A stretch of DNA of 64,000 bases from Microcosmobacter mediterraneus (GTDB lineage Bacteria > Bacteroidota > Bacteroidia > Flavobacteriales > Flavobacteriaceae), in the NCBI RefSeq assembly GCF_031846265.1, contig NZ_JAVRIA010000006.1, positions 1 through 64,000 on the forward strand. The letters run 5' to 3'. The notes under the pieces were generated by a model. That model was not told where the DNA came from, made no database searches, and saw only the letters and a program-made list of their open reading frames with translations. The position numbers were made by a program, and so were the translations under genes. Within the stretch, counting starts at the first letter, position 1; each line of letters starts with the position of its first letter. Of the stretch, positions 1-9,985 are shown piece after piece.

Positions 1-2
1 TT

Positions 3-3000
3 AACGATACTGAAGATCCTAATACAATTAGTTTACCGTTGATAAACGCAGAATGTGGAACTACTGTTTCAACGCCAACAATTACCGATAATTGCGGAGG
101 AACAATTACGGGTACTACATCAGATCCAGTGACATTTTCAACACAAGGGTCTTATGCAATCACATGGAATTTTGACGATGGCAATGGCAACAATATAAAT
201 ATTATTCAAAATATTATTATTGATGATGTTACAGATCCAGTTGCTAACTGTCAAGACTTAACAGTACAGTTAGACAATATAAGTGGTACAGCTTCAATTA
301 CACCTAATCAAATTAATAATGGATCAACAGATAATTGTGGCATAGCCAATTTATCTCTATCAAAATCTATGTTTGACTGTACAAATATTGGTTCTAATAT
401 AATTATTTTAACTGTTACTGATGTTGGTGGAAATACGGATACATGTACAGCTAATGTAACTGTAGTTAGCCCAACAATTAGTGGAGGAACAGTAACAGGT
501 TATTTAAATAATACCGAAACACCTGCTGATGCAGATGATTTAGTCGAAGTTACCGCTTGTCCTGACGAACCACAAAATGCAACTTTCACAGTTAATGGAT
601 ATACAGGTAATATTGTAAGATGGGAATCTTCAATAGATGGAGGAGTTAACTGGACATCAATAATAAATACGACTAATACATATTATTACCCTAATATTTT
701 AGAAACAACTTTATTAAGAGCTGTTATACAAATTGGTTCATGCCAAGCAACTTCCACAATAACAATTGTCTCAGTAATACCTCCAGACATACCACCTACA
801 ATTGTAGGATCGTCAAGCTTTTCAGTTTGTTTAGGTGATGATGTCACAGTAGAAGCTCAGAGTGAATTTGGTATAAATCCAAATTTTAATAATGGAGGAA
901 TGTTTAATGAAGCAAACCTTAACAATCTAGGTTGGGAAGTCGATGGCGCTGCTGAAATGTCTGCTGGTGGAAATAATACTAATAATACTTATTGGAAATT
1001 AACTAATGGTCCTAAAAAATTTAATGGTCGTTGTTACGACTCACCTGATGGAAATAAATTTGCAATTGTAAGTGGAATTCCTCAATATGATGCTCCAGAC
1101 CACACCATTACTCCATTATCAACATTAGAAACTTCTATATTCAATACATTAGGTTTAGTTAATGCTTCTTTAGAATTTGATCAAGCCTATTATTTAGAAG
1201 CCGGAGCTTGGTGCCTAATAGAACTCTCTCTTGATGGAGGAACTACTTATTCTGTAACTTTAGATCCTGGTGCAACCTATAATTATACTGGTCCTAGTGA
1301 TACAGGTTTTGGTGACGTTGGCTTTAATGGACAATGTCGTAATTCTCCAGGCACGTATATAGACAATCATGTATCTATTGAATTGCAAAACTACGTTGGG
1401 TTAACAAATTTAAGAATTCGTTTCACCTATTCTGGTACAGCAAATAGCACATGGGCTTTAGAAAATATTACCATTCCTCAAGCACCTGTTGACGAAGTTA
1501 TAGAATGGACTGACGAAACAGGTACTGTAGTGACTACAGGATCTACAACTACTATTACTCCAGTAACACCTGGTGTACAGACTTATGGTGTTACTTCATT
1601 AATCAACGGTTGTAGATCTGATGGAGATGAAGGAACAGAATTTATAGATGTAAGTGTTTCCTTCGCTTATGCAGGGAAAGATATTTCTCCTATACTTGGT
1701 GAATGTGGAAAATCAACTGTTTCTCTTAATGCTTATGATAATACATTAACTGCAGCACAGAATATAGCAAATGGTGCTTATAATAATAATTATACAACCG
1801 GAGATTATCCAGGAACTGGAGATGCTGGTGTTTGGTCAGTAGTGTCTATGCCCAATTCTTGTGGAGGCAACTATTCATTTTCTAGTGCTTTATCACCAGC
1901 AAACCCTTTAGGAGATCCTAGCGCATATTTCACTGGAGACCCTGGTACTTATACATTAAGATGGTCTATAGCCGACTGTTCGTTTGACGATGTTGAAGTT
2001 ACCATTGACAATTGTAATACTGTAGATTTTGACGGATCTGATGATTATGCCACATTTGGTGATAATTTTGATAGGAGTTCTGACTTTTCTTTCGAGGTTT
2101 GGGTTAAACCTGAATTATTCTCAGGAATACAATCCATTATTTCTAAGAGAGATGCTAACAATTTAAATACTGGTTATGATTTAAGGCTTAGCAATGATGT
2201 ATTATCCTTTAATTGGAATAATTCTGGTGTTGTAAGCTGCCCATATAATTTAACTACTAATAGATGGTATCATGTTGCTGTAACATTTTCATCTAACGCT
2301 TACAGGCTTTATATAGATGGTATTTTAGTTAATACAACTGGAGGCGCAATACCTTCACCAAATACCAATAAATTTTTATTTGGTGCAATGGATACTAATA
2401 CATTGCCAACACATTACTTTAATGGTTGGATTGATGAAATTAGAATTTGGAACACAGCTCTAAATGTTGATCAAATTAGAGAAATGATGAATCAACAGAT
2501 TCAAAGTAATGGTAATTTAGTAAGAGGGGAAATAGTACCTCTTGATATTTCTGGGTTAAACTGGACTAACCTAGATGGCTATTATCGTATGGATCTTAAC
2601 TGTGGTAGATTAACTACTAATGCTGGAAGTGTAAATGGCCGTTTAAGAAATATGTACACCTCTCAGCAACAAACTGCACCTCTACCATACACCACAAATA
2701 GTGACGGTAATTGGTACGAAGAAACGCCTTGGACTTATGCAGGTGTTTGGGATGCGCCAAATAGTATGGGTCTTGATAATGAAACCATTATCGACTGGAA
2801 TATTGTAAAGACATCTCACAATATTATATCTAAGGGAGATACTAAAACTATTAACACTTCAATTTATCCAGATCGAGAACTTAATGATATTGTTGTTTTA
2901 GGATTAGTTTCCGATACAGCAGGAAAAGAATTAACTATAATAAATTCCTTAGAAACAGAGAATGAAAACAACTCTGGGAAACAGTTATTAATAACACATT

Positions 3001-4667
3001 ATTTAGAGTTAGATGGTACTATTGATTTGGTGGGTGAATCTCAACTCGTTCAAAGTGAGGGCAGTATCTTAGACCAAGATAGTGGTGGTACTATAGAACG
3101 TGATCAGCAAGGAACAGGCAATAGTTTTAATTATAATTATTGGACATCCTCTGTAAATCCACAAACACCATCTGGAATTGGTCAACTTGGTATTGGTATA
3201 CCAAGTACAAATGCAAATTATTCTATTGCTAATGTAATTAGAGATGGCACAAATTCAACAATTCCTGCGGCTATTAACTTTCAAGCTCCTTACACAGCTG
3301 CTGATGGTGTGATAACTTCTCCTATTACTTTGAGTTCATATTGGTTATTTAAGTTTAATGGTACTGCAAATGATTACAATTCTTGGATTTCTATTGATCA
3401 AAACACATCATTACAAGCTGGAGAAGGCCACACTATGAAAGGAACTTCTGGGTTACTTTCTATAACAACACCTCAAAATTATGTCTTTAAAGGTAAACCG
3501 AATAATGGTAATATTTCTTTAAGCATTTCAACAGACAATAACAGACTTATTGGAAATCCATATCCTTCAGCAATAGATGCTAATGAATTTATTTTAGATA
3601 ATATTAATGAATATAGTGGTAGAGCTACAACTAATATTATTAATGGTGCACTATACTTTTGGGATCATTTTGGTGGTGGCTCTCATATCCTCCAAGAATA
3701 TGTTGGTGGTTATGCAACATACACGTTATTGGGTGGTGTTAAAGCAATTTCTAATGATATACGTATAAATGACAATGGTTCTGAGGGCACTAAGGTTCCT
3801 GGACGTTACATTCCAGTAAATCAAGGATTTTTTGTATCGACTTCATTAGACCCAAGTTTAACGAATACTACAACTACTGTTACTGGTGGTAATATTGTAT
3901 TTAAAAATAGTCAAAGAACTTACAAAAGAGAAGGTATAGATAATTCTGTAATGTTTAGAACAACTGAGATTTCTGAAATAGACGAAAGACAAAAAATAAG
4001 ATTAATGTTTGATTCACCCTCAGGTTATCACAGACAATTATTAGTAGGCGTAGACGAATTAACAAGCCCTGATTTCGATTTAGGGTTTGATGCACCACTT
4101 ATTGACATTAATACCGAAGACATGTTCTGGGACTTTGATGATGTGAAATATGTTATCCAAGCAGTAAATAATTTTGATGAGGATCAGATATTACCTATTG
4201 GATTAGTAATAAACGAAGAAGGTTTAATCGTTATTAGAATAGACCAATTAGAAAACATTTCTGACAATACACCTATTTATATATATGATAGTCTTTTAAA
4301 TACATATCACAATTTAAGAGAAAGTAATTTCGAAATTCAGCTAATAGCAGATCAATATCTAAACAGATTTTTTATTACATTCCATAATGATACACTAAGT
4401 ATAAATTCGTTAGAAAAAGACAAACTTGTTATTAGTTATTTAAGTAATTCTCAATATATTTTTATAAAAACTCTACATGGTCATCCAGTTGACAAAATAG
4501 AGCTCTATAATATTATAGGTCAAAAAGTTAGAACTTGGCTGGATAAAGAAAGTAATTCTTCAGATAGTATTTCTGTTCCTGTAATTGGTGTAGCTCAAGG
4601 CACTTATATCGTTAAAGTATATAGTAACGACTTAATATATAACAAAAAAATAATAATAGATAATTAA
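3..4667 (+). CDS. T9SS-sorted giant surface protein with HYR-like, LamG-like domains (5' partial)
   Basis: The reading frame is open from the window edge, so the true start lies upstream and at least 1554 residues are visible. The first part has Cys- and Asp-rich beta-sandwich modules resembling HYR/Ig-like repeats (TITDNCGG, STDNCG). A LamG/concanavalin-like domain follows at about 2016-2480 (starting VDFDGSDDYATFG, with FSFEVWVKP). A long middle region resembles other Bacteroidota adhesins. The last 80 or so residues form a type A T9SS C-terminal sorting domain (YNIIGQKV, then GTYIVKVY and a basic tail). Such proteins cross the outer membrane by the type IX system and are usually anchored or released at the surface; adhesion or glycan binding is inferred from the LamG-like domain. 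It converges on hisS with 4 bases between stops. Confidence 0.85.
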   Translation, partial: NDTEDPNTISLPLINAECGTTVSTPTITDNCGGTITGTTSDPVTFSTQGSYAITWNFDDGNGNNINIIQNIIIDDVTDPVANCQDLTVQLDNISGTASITPNQINNGSTDNCGIANLSLSKSMFDCTNIGSNIIILTVTDVGGNTDTCTANVTVVSPTISGGTVTGYLNNTETPADADDLVEVTACPDEPQNATFTVNGYTGNIVRWESSIDGGVNWTSIINTTNTYYYPNILETTLLRAVIQIGSCQATSTITIVSVIPPDIPPTIVGSSSFSVCLGDDVTVEAQSEFGINPNFNNGGMFNEANLNNLGWEVDGAAEMSAGGNNTNNTYWKLTNGPKKFNGRCYDSPDGNKFAIVSGIPQYDAPDHTITPLSTLETSIFNTLGLVNASLEFDQAYYLEAGAWCLIELSLDGGTTYSVTLDPGATYNYTGPSDTGFGDVGFNGQCRNSPGTYIDNHVSIELQNYVGLTNLRIRFTYSGTANSTWALENITIPQAPVDEVIEWTDETGTVVTTGSTTTITPVTPGVQTYGVTSLINGCRSDGDEGTEFIDVSVSFAYAGKDISPILGECGKSTVSLNAYDNTLTAAQNIANGAYNNNYTTGDYPGTGDAGVWSVVSMPNSCGGNYSFSSALSPANPLGDPSAYFTGDPGTYTLRWSIADCSFDDVEVTIDNCNTVDFDGSDDYATFGDNFDRSSDFSFEVWVKPELFSGIQSIISKRDANNLNTGYDLRLSNDVLSFNWNNSGVVSCPYNLTTNRWYHVAVTFSSNAYRLYIDGILVNTTGGAIPSPNTNKFLFGAMDTNTLPTHYFNGWIDEIRIWNTALNVDQIREMMNQQIQSNGNLVRGEIVPLDISGLNWTNLDGYYRMDLNCGRLTTNAGSVNGRLRNMYTSQQQTAPLPYTTNSDGNWYEETPWTYAGVWDAPNSMGLDNETIIDWNIVKTSHNIISKGDTKTINTSIYPDRELNDIVVLGLVSDTAGKELTIINSLETENENNSGKQLLITHYLELDGTIDLVGESQLVQSEGSILDQDSGGTIERDQQGTGNSFNYNYWTSSVNPQTPSGIGQLGIGIPSTNANYSIANVIRDGTNSTIPAAINFQAPYTAADGVITSPITLSSYWLFKFNGTANDYNSWISIDQNTSLQAGEGHTMKGTSGLLSITTPQNYVFKGKPNNGNISLSISTDNNRLIGNPYPSAIDANEFILDNINEYSGRATTNIINGALYFWDHFGGGSHILQEYVGGYATYTLLGGVKAISNDIRINDNGSEGTKVPGRYIPVNQGFFVSTSLDPSLTNTTTTVTGGNIVFKNSQRTYKREGIDNSVMFRTTEISEIDERQKIRLMFDSPSGYHRQLLVGVDELTSPDFDLGFDAPLIDINTEDMFWDFDDVKYVIQAVNNFDEDQILPIGLVINEEGLIVIRIDQLENISDNTPIYIYDSLLNTYHNLRESNFEIQLIADQYLNRFFITFHNDTLSINSLEKDKLVISYLSNSQYIFIKTLHGHPVDKIELYNIIGQKVRTWLDKESNSSDSISVPVIGVAQGTYIVKVYSNDLIYNKKIIIDN

Positions 4668-4671
4668 TATA

Positions 4672-6369
4672 CTAACTAGGATTGATAATTTTTCCTATAA
4701 GTTGATCAATGTTAACGCTATCTTGAATGCCAGAACTCATTTCCTTAAAGGTAAACGTATTTGTTATCATTTCTTCTTCACCTACTAAAACTACAAAAGG
4801 AATGTTTCGCTTATTAGCGTAATTCATCTGTTTTTTCATTTTAGAGGCGTCAGGATATAACTCAGCATTAACACCAATTTCTCTTAAAATTTTTATAGCT
4901 TTTAAACATGATAATGCTTCTTTATCTCCAAAATTAATAAATAATACATCTGTAGATTTTGCTATTGTTTCAGGAAAAAGATTTAACTCTTCTAAGACTA
5001 AATAAATACGATCTAATCCAAAGCTTATACCTACTCCACTGACGTGTTTTAGTCCAAAGATTCCTGTAAGATCATCGTAACGACCTCCTCCACCAATAGA
5101 ACCCATTGAAACAGATTCTGGTGCAGCAACCTCAAAAATTGCTCCTGTATAATAATTTAAACCTCTAGCCAAAGTAACGTCTAATTGAAGAGTTGAAGAC
5201 GTTAAACCTAGCGTTGAGATTGCTTCACTAATAAATTCTAATTCTTCAATACCTTTAAGGCCTTCTTCCGATGAGGCTAATATGGGTTTTAATTGTGCAA
5301 CTTGGTCTTTAAAACTACCAGAAATACCAAATAATGGTTGAAGTTTAGAGATACCATCTTCTGGGATACCTTTAGAGCGCATCTCGTCTTTTACCTTCTC
5401 CTCTCCTATTTTGTCTAGTTTATCTAAAGCTACTGTAAAATCTATGAGTTTATCTTTAGCACCAATAACTTCTGCAATACCTGTAAGTATTTTTCTGTTG
5501 TTAATCTTTATGGTAGTACCTTTTAAACCTAAAGCCGAAAAGACAGCATCATACAATTGTACAAACTCCACCTCTTGCCATAACGATTTAGAACCTACAA
5601 CATCTGCATCACATTGATAAAACTCTCTAAACCGTCCTTTTTGTGGTCTATCTGCTCGCCAAACAGGCTGAATTTGATAGCGTTTAAACGGCAACTCTAT
5701 CTCGTTTTGGTGTTGTACCACATAGCGTGCAAAAGGTACTGTGAGATCATAGCGTAAGGCTTTTTCTGAGATTATTGATGAAACTTTAGAATCATAATTA
5801 AATAACCATGTAGAAAAAACTTGAGATGCCAATTTACTTGCAACTAATTTTCTGCTTTCGTCAAAATTTTTAAAATCATCATCTATATCATTAAACAGAA
5901 TAGCAACTTCATCCTTATTTTCATCAATTGTATGCATAATTGCACTCTCATACTTCTCATCAAATATTTCAATACCTTTGAAATCACTTCCAACTAGCTC
6001 TGATTCAAAAAATCTTTGATAGAACGTTGAACTAGCTCTTTCATTCTTCAAAAACTCTAATACATCTATATTCTCATTATGAAGACGAAATGCATAGGCT
6101 TCAAAAAACCTAATAGTTCTTTGATTAAAAAATTGCGTGAACTTTGATAAATAATCACCAGAATTCAAAATCTTAAAAATTAAACGATCGCCTTCATCAC
6201 CATATTTTCCCATTAAAGTGTCCGAGTTTTCAAAACTTGGAGTTTCAATAGGCTGAAATCCAAAGCGCTCAAATTGTTTTTGTATCGTATTAAAAATATA
6301 ACGACGTTTTGCAACTTGCTCTGGATTAAAGTCTCTGGTACCTTTTGGTATACTTGGTTTTTGTGCCAT
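4672..6369 (-). CDS. hisS: Histidyl-tRNA synthetase with a large insertion
   Basis: Class II aminoacyl-tRNA synthetase that charges tRNA-His. The N-terminus IPKGTRDF, motif 2 (FKRYQIQPVWRADRPQKGRFREF), the HisA loops (ALRYDLTVPFARY, LARGLNYYTGAIFEV), motif 3 (GGGGRYD, then GVGISFGLDR) and a C-terminal anticodon-binding domain are all present. The ATG at 6369 is preferred over the GTG six bases upstream because AGGAA sits 6 bases before the ATG and abuts the GTG. At 565 residues it is about 100 longer than the usual 420-460. The excess lies between GDYLSK and ISEKALRYD, about residues 75-196, and shows no motif I recognise. The catalytic motifs are intact, so the enzyme is probably active. A palindromic repeat sits directly upstream. 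Confidence 0.95.
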   Translation of the reverse strand: MAQKPSIPKGTRDFNPEQVAKRRYIFNTIQKQFERFGFQPIETPSFENSDTLMGKYGDEGDRLIFKILNSGDYLSKFTQFFNQRTIRFFEAYAFRLHNENIDVLEFLKNERASSTFYQRFFESELVGSDFKGIEIFDEKYESAIMHTIDENKDEVAILFNDIDDDFKNFDESRKLVASKLASQVFSTWLFNYDSKVSSIISEKALRYDLTVPFARYVVQHQNEIELPFKRYQIQPVWRADRPQKGRFREFYQCDADVVGSKSLWQEVEFVQLYDAVFSALGLKGTTIKINNRKILTGIAEVIGAKDKLIDFTVALDKLDKIGEEKVKDEMRSKGIPEDGISKLQPLFGISGSFKDQVAQLKPILASSEEGLKGIEELEFISEAISTLGLTSSTLQLDVTLARGLNYYTGAIFEVAAPESVSMGSIGGGGRYDDLTGIFGLKHVSGVGISFGLDRIYLVLEELNLFPETIAKSTDVLFINFGDKEALSCLKAIKILREIGVNAELYPDASKMKKQMNYANKRNIPFVVLVGEEEMITNTFTFKEMSSGIQDSVNIDQLIGKIINPS

Positions 6370-6398
6370 ACTCACTTCCTGTGAAAGCAGGAATCTCT
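6370..6398. repeat. Palindromic dispersed repeat, TTCCTG/CAGGAA type
   Basis: TTCCTG at 6376-6381 pairs with CAGGAA at 6388-6393 around a 6-base loop, followed by TCT. A close copy lies at 52187-52204 (same arms, loop differs at two bases). It overlaps the 5' untranslated region of hisS and supplies the AGGAA in front of its ATG, so it may affect translation. It belongs to the short intergenic palindromes common in flavobacterial genomes, from memory. Confidence 0.6.
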
Positions 6399-6536
6399 TT
6401 TTAGTGATATAATGAATTAATCACAAAAATATTATAAAATAAGCAGTCCATGAGAAGTTATTTTAAAATAATAGTAACTTTATTGACTGTTTATAGTCTT
6501 ATAATAAACTAATCAACACTACAAGAAAAAAAATTC

Positions 6537-7778
6537 ATGTTTTCCCTAGTCAAAGAGAATATTAAAATTGCAACGGGTTCTATTAAAAGTCAGTTGCTTA
6601 GAACCATCCTTACTGTTTTTATCATTGCTATTGGTATTACTGCTCTTGTTGGTATTTTAAGTGCTGTATCTGCCCTAGAAAATACTATTGCTGGTGACTT
6701 CTCTTCAATGGGTGCCAATACCTTTAATTTACAGCGTTATGAGTTTAATACGCAACGTCAAAGTGGTAGAGAACGTCAAAAAATAAATCCTATTATAAGT
6801 TATAGAGATGTAAAAGAATTTGAAGACAATTATAATTTTCCATTTACAAAGACATCTATTTCTTTTTTTGGAACCTCACAAGCTGAAGTTAAATACGAAA
6901 ATGAAAAAACAGATCCTGAAGTCTCAGTTTTGGGTATTAACGAACATTTTATTCAGAACTCTGGATTAGAAGTATCAGAAGGTCGTGAATTAAATTATTT
7001 TGATGTTGCCAATAGTAATAGTGTATGTATTATTGGTAGTGATTTAAAAAAGGCTCTTCTTTCTGATGTTAACCCAATTGGTAAAACTATTAGTATAAGA
7101 GGTGCTAAATTTAAAGTCGTAGGTGTACTCAAATCTAAAGGTGCTACGTTTGGTAATAATCAAGATTTAAGAGTGCTATTACCTATTCAAAAAGCGCGCA
7201 CAATTTTTACCAATGCTAATATAAATTATGCGCTGAGTATTAAGGTTGATAAAAAAGACATGCTCGAAGGTGCACAAGATGATGCTATAATGACCTTTAG
7301 AAATGTTCGTGGATTAAACCCAATAGAAGAAAATAATTTTGGAATTGAACGTAGTGATGACCTTATCAATAGAATTGGTTCTATAACTCAGTATCTATAT
7401 ATTGCTGCTTGGATTATTAGCATTATTACCATTTTTGGATCCTCTATAGCCTTAATGAATATTATGCTGGTTTCTGTTACTGAGCGAACCAGAGAAATAG
7501 GTGTTAGAAAGGCTTTAGGTGCAAAACGTAAAACTATAGCTTTTCAGTTTTTTATGGAAACTTTAATTATTGGTCAAATTGGTGGTCTAGTTGGTATTGG
7601 GCTAGGAATCTTGGTTGGTTGGGGCGTTTCAGCAATTGCTAAATTTCAGTTCACTACACCGTGGCTCGCTATGTTTAGTGCTTTTGCTATTTGTTTTTTA
7701 GTAGCTATTATTTCTGGCTTATTCCCAGCAATTAAAGCGGCAAAATTAGATCCAATTGAGTCGTTACGCTACGAGTAG
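6537..7778 (+). CDS. ABC transporter permease, MacB/FtsX type
   Basis: A 413-residue inner-membrane protein of the MacB family. One transmembrane helix near residues 20-42 is followed by a periplasmic MacB-PCD domain (about 45-250), then three C-terminal helices of the FtsX domain, with the typical coupling segment ERTREIGVRKALGAKR between helices 2 and 3. Such permeases are driven by a separate ATPase and act in peptide, lipoprotein or antibiotic export. No ATPase gene lies beside it, so the partner must be encoded elsewhere. It is transcribed away from hisS. The precise substrate cannot be read from the sequence. Confidence 0.9.
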   Translation: MFSLVKENIKIATGSIKSQLLRTILTVFIIAIGITALVGILSAVSALENTIAGDFSSMGANTFNLQRYEFNTQRQSGRERQKINPIISYRDVKEFEDNYNFPFTKTSISFFGTSQAEVKYENEKTDPEVSVLGINEHFIQNSGLEVSEGRELNYFDVANSNSVCIIGSDLKKALLSDVNPIGKTISIRGAKFKVVGVLKSKGATFGNNQDLRVLLPIQKARTIFTNANINYALSIKVDKKDMLEGAQDDAIMTFRNVRGLNPIEENNFGIERSDDLINRIGSITQYLYIAAWIISIITIFGSSIALMNIMLVSVTERTREIGVRKALGAKRKTIAFQFFMETLIIGQIGGLVGIGLGILVGWGVSAIAKFQFTTPWLAMFSAFAICFLVAIISGLFPAIKAAKLDPIESLRYE

Positions 7779-7802
7779 TTATTAGCAGTTTAGTATAAAA
7801 AA

Positions 7803-8273
7803 TTAACTGATAAGGTCTTCAAAATAAGTAAATAATTCACCTTTAGTAATCACTGCTCCTTTTTGAATTAATTGAAACATATCTTGAAGTTTATCTTCTG
7901 AATAGTCTTTTTTAGCATTATAAAATTCTATATCATCAGACATTAGATTTTCTCTTAACCAATTATAGCCTTCTTTAGTGGTAAGATTATGAGTATTGTT
8001 TTTAAGTTTTAATGCTATAAGGTGCATGTTTTCATCAGCACAATGAAACAAATGCATTTGGTTTGGCGATATATGCTCTAAATATTTCACATTTTGCAGT
8101 ACTCCTTGCCAAACTAAATCGCTAAAAACATCCAGCTCTTGCTCAGCTACTTTTGGTTGATTTTGTTTAATATTTGCCCATTCTTTGGCTGTTATAGATT
8201 GAGACGCTAAAAAATTAATGAACTCTTGGTGAAGTTCTTCAAACTGTTCTTTGGTTAATCTTGCGTATTTCAT
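7803..8273 (-). CDS. Conserved flavobacterial protein, DUF6495-like
   Basis: A 156-residue acidic, apparently cytosolic protein with no signal peptide or membrane segment. I recognise it as a conserved flavobacterial family of unknown function, probably DUF6495 (N-terminus KYARLTKEQFEELHQEFINF). It lies 2 bases after the glycerophosphodiesterase gene on the same strand, so the two are probably co-transcribed. No function can be assigned. Confidence 0.75.
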   Translation of the reverse strand: MKYARLTKEQFEELHQEFINFLASQSITAKEWANIKQNQPKVAEQELDVFSDLVWQGVLQNVKYLEHISPNQMHLFHCADENMHLIALKLKNNTHNLTTKEGYNWLRENLMSDDIEFYNAKKDYSEDKLQDMFQLIQKGAVITKGELFTYFEDLIS

Positions 8274-8275
8274 GC

Positions 8276-9136
8276 TTAGTTATTTTTTAAGGCTTTATTT
8301 GCTTTAAACGGTCTATCAGTAGCTATAATATCTATTCCTAATTTTTTCCAATTATTGTACAAATGATCACCACGAGCTTTAGCTCTTCTATCTAAGTTTC
8401 CTAGAGTACCTAAAATACAAAGCACGTCTTTTGAATGGATTGCATCAAAAAGTGAAGTGTCAGATAATCGCGTTCCAGTAAATGCTAACATATTCTGAAA
8501 TGGAATTCCAGAGTTTATAAGAGTATTCCATTCCTTAAAGTTTCGGGCCGAAACAGATAATAACAATTCTGGTGCTAATTCATAAGCTTTTTTTGCTTGT
8601 TCTAAATCGTAAGTAATTAGTATACAATGATCCTCAGCTTCTTCATTACGGATAACATCAATTACTTCAGATACATCTACATTGTGCTTAATATCTATAG
8701 TTAAAAACACCTGACTAGTTTTCACCCATTTAAGAACCTCAACAAGTGTTGGTATTTTAAACGAAGTTCCGGAACCAAAATCATCTTTTAATACATATGT
8801 TTTTAGCGTTTGTAATGTTAGATTAGAAACCAATCCTGAACCGTTAGTAGTTCTAACTATAGAGTTATCGTGCATTAAAACCAAACGATTATCTTTAGTT
8901 TTAGCAATATCTATTTCAAAAACTACAGGTATACTATCTGAGATATGCATCATGGTTTCCAAACAATTTTCTGGATAACCAACTAATCCTTTTCCTCCTC
9001 TGTGAGCACTTATTACTGGCACTCCTTCAGATGACACTCTAAAAACCTCTATGGGTTTTGAAGTCTTTATTATGGTATTATTAGACTTACAACCTAATAC
9101 TACAATTAAGATGAATAGAGCGTATACGTTTTTCAT
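8276..9136 (-). CDS. Glycerophosphodiester phosphodiesterase family lipoprotein
   Basis: A 286-residue GDPD-domain protein that would cleave glycerophosphodiesters to an alcohol and glycerol 3-phosphate. A signal peptide ends in a lipobox with Cys16 (VVLGC), predicting a lipid-anchored periplasmic or surface protein. Active-site residues are visible: the HRG signature at His45-Arg46, PEN with Glu56, the metal-binding pair Glu74/Asp76 (FEIDI) and His89 (LMHD). It is first in a likely two-gene unit with the DUF6495-like gene. Substrate preference is not determinable. Confidence 0.88.
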   Translation of the reverse strand: MKNVYALFILIVVLGCKSNNTIIKTSKPIEVFRVSSEGVPVISAHRGGKGLVGYPENCLETMMHISDSIPVVFEIDIAKTKDNRLVLMHDNSIVRTTNGSGLVSNLTLQTLKTYVLKDDFGSGTSFKIPTLVEVLKWVKTSQVFLTIDIKHNVDVSEVIDVIRNEEAEDHCILITYDLEQAKKAYELAPELLLSVSARNFKEWNTLINSGIPFQNMLAFTGTRLSDTSLFDAIHSKDVLCILGTLGNLDRRAKARGDHLYNNWKKLGIDIIATDRPFKANKALKNN

Positions 9137-9167
9137 AAGGATAGTTTAATCATTTATATAGTAGTAC

Positions 9168-9201
9168 AAAAAAGAGCTTTCAATAATGAAAGCTCTTTTT
9201 T
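9168..9201 (-). terminator. Rho-independent terminator of the rpsF-rpsR-rplI operon
   Basis: A perfect inverted repeat (AAAAAAGAGCTTTC paired with its complement around AATAAT) starts 20 bases past the rplI stop. Its T-run on the minus strand fits an intrinsic terminator. The A/T symmetry would let it work in both directions. Confidence 0.8.
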
Positions 9202-9220
9202 ATTTGTATAAAATATACTT

Positions 9221-9673
9221 TTACTTTGCTTCAGCAACAACTTCGAAAGGAAAATCTACAGTTACTTCTCTATGAAGTCTAATAACTGCATTATATTTTC
9301 CTAAACGTTTTACGTTACCTCCAATAACATTAATAAATTTCTTTTCAATGCTATGGCCTGCTTTTTGTAAAGCATCAGCCAAGTCGATATTATTAACAGA
9401 TCCAAATAATTTGTCTCCTGTACCAACTTTAGAAGGTATTTTTATCTCTAAACCAGCAAGTGCTTCTGCTACTGCATTGGCATCATCGATGATTTTCTTT
9501 TCTTTGAAAGCACGTTGCTTTAAGTTTTCTGCTAATACTTTTTTAGCAGATGGCGTAGCTAATACAGCTTGGCCTTGAGGGATTAAAAAATTACGACCAT
9601 AACCGTTCTTAACTGTTACAACATCGTCTTTAAATCCTAAATTCTCAACGTCTTGTTTTAATATAAGTTCCAT
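9221..9673 (-). CDS. rplI: 50S ribosomal protein L9
   Basis: A 150-residue two-domain ribosomal protein. The N-terminal 23S-binding domain carries the L9 signature (GxxxxVKNGYGRNFLIPxGxA) at about residues 14-35. A long connecting helix and a C-terminal globular domain (about 80-150) follow. It is the last gene of the rpsF-rpsR-rplI operon, a common bacterial order, and ends just before the terminator hairpin. Length and motifs are normal. Confidence 0.98.
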   Translation of the reverse strand: MELILKQDVENLGFKDDVVTVKNGYGRNFLIPQGQAVLATPSAKKVLAENLKQRAFKEKKIIDDANAVAEALAGLEIKIPSKVGTGDKLFGSVNNIDLADALQKAGHSIEKKFINVIGGNVKRLGKYNAVIRLHREVTVDFPFEVVAEAK

Positions 9674-9686
9674 TGTTATGTCTTTA

Positions 9687-9983
9687 TTATTTTAATAAAT
9701 CAGCTACGTATGGCATCAATGCTAAATGACGCGCTCTTTTTACAGCAACTGATACTTTTCTTTGATACTTTAATGATGTTCCTGTTAAACGACGTGGTAA
9801 TAATTTACCTTGCTCGTTTACAAAACCTAATAACCAATCTGCATCTTTGTAGTCTACATACTTAATACCAGACTTTTTAAAACGACAATATTTCTTTGCC
9901 TTTTGAGTATCTATATTAAGAGGTGTAAGATATCTAATCTCTCCTTCTTTTTTTCCTTTTGCTTGTTGATCTATTGTTGACAT
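9687..9983 (-). CDS. rpsR: 30S ribosomal protein S18
   Basis: A 98-residue small-subunit protein that partners S6 on the platform of the 30S subunit. The signature DYKDADWLLGFVNEQGKLLPRRLTG and the basic C-terminus (KRARHLALMPY) are clear. It sits 2 bases after rpsF and 13 bases before rplI, so the three are one transcription unit. Nothing unusual was seen. Confidence 0.98.
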   Translation of the reverse strand: MSTIDQQAKGKKEGEIRYLTPLNIDTQKAKKYCRFKKSGIKYVDYKDADWLLGFVNEQGKLLPRRLTGTSLKYQRKVSVAVKRARHLALMPYVADLLK

Positions 9984-9985
9984 AA

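Noticed and set aside
5411..5617. Short ORF on the plus strand inside hisS
   Set aside because: It lies wholly within hisS on the other strand and has no conserved motif.
5782..6147. Extra segment in HisS as an intein
   Set aside because: It is too short, and the junctions lack the Cys/Ser at the start and the His-Asn end expected of inteins.
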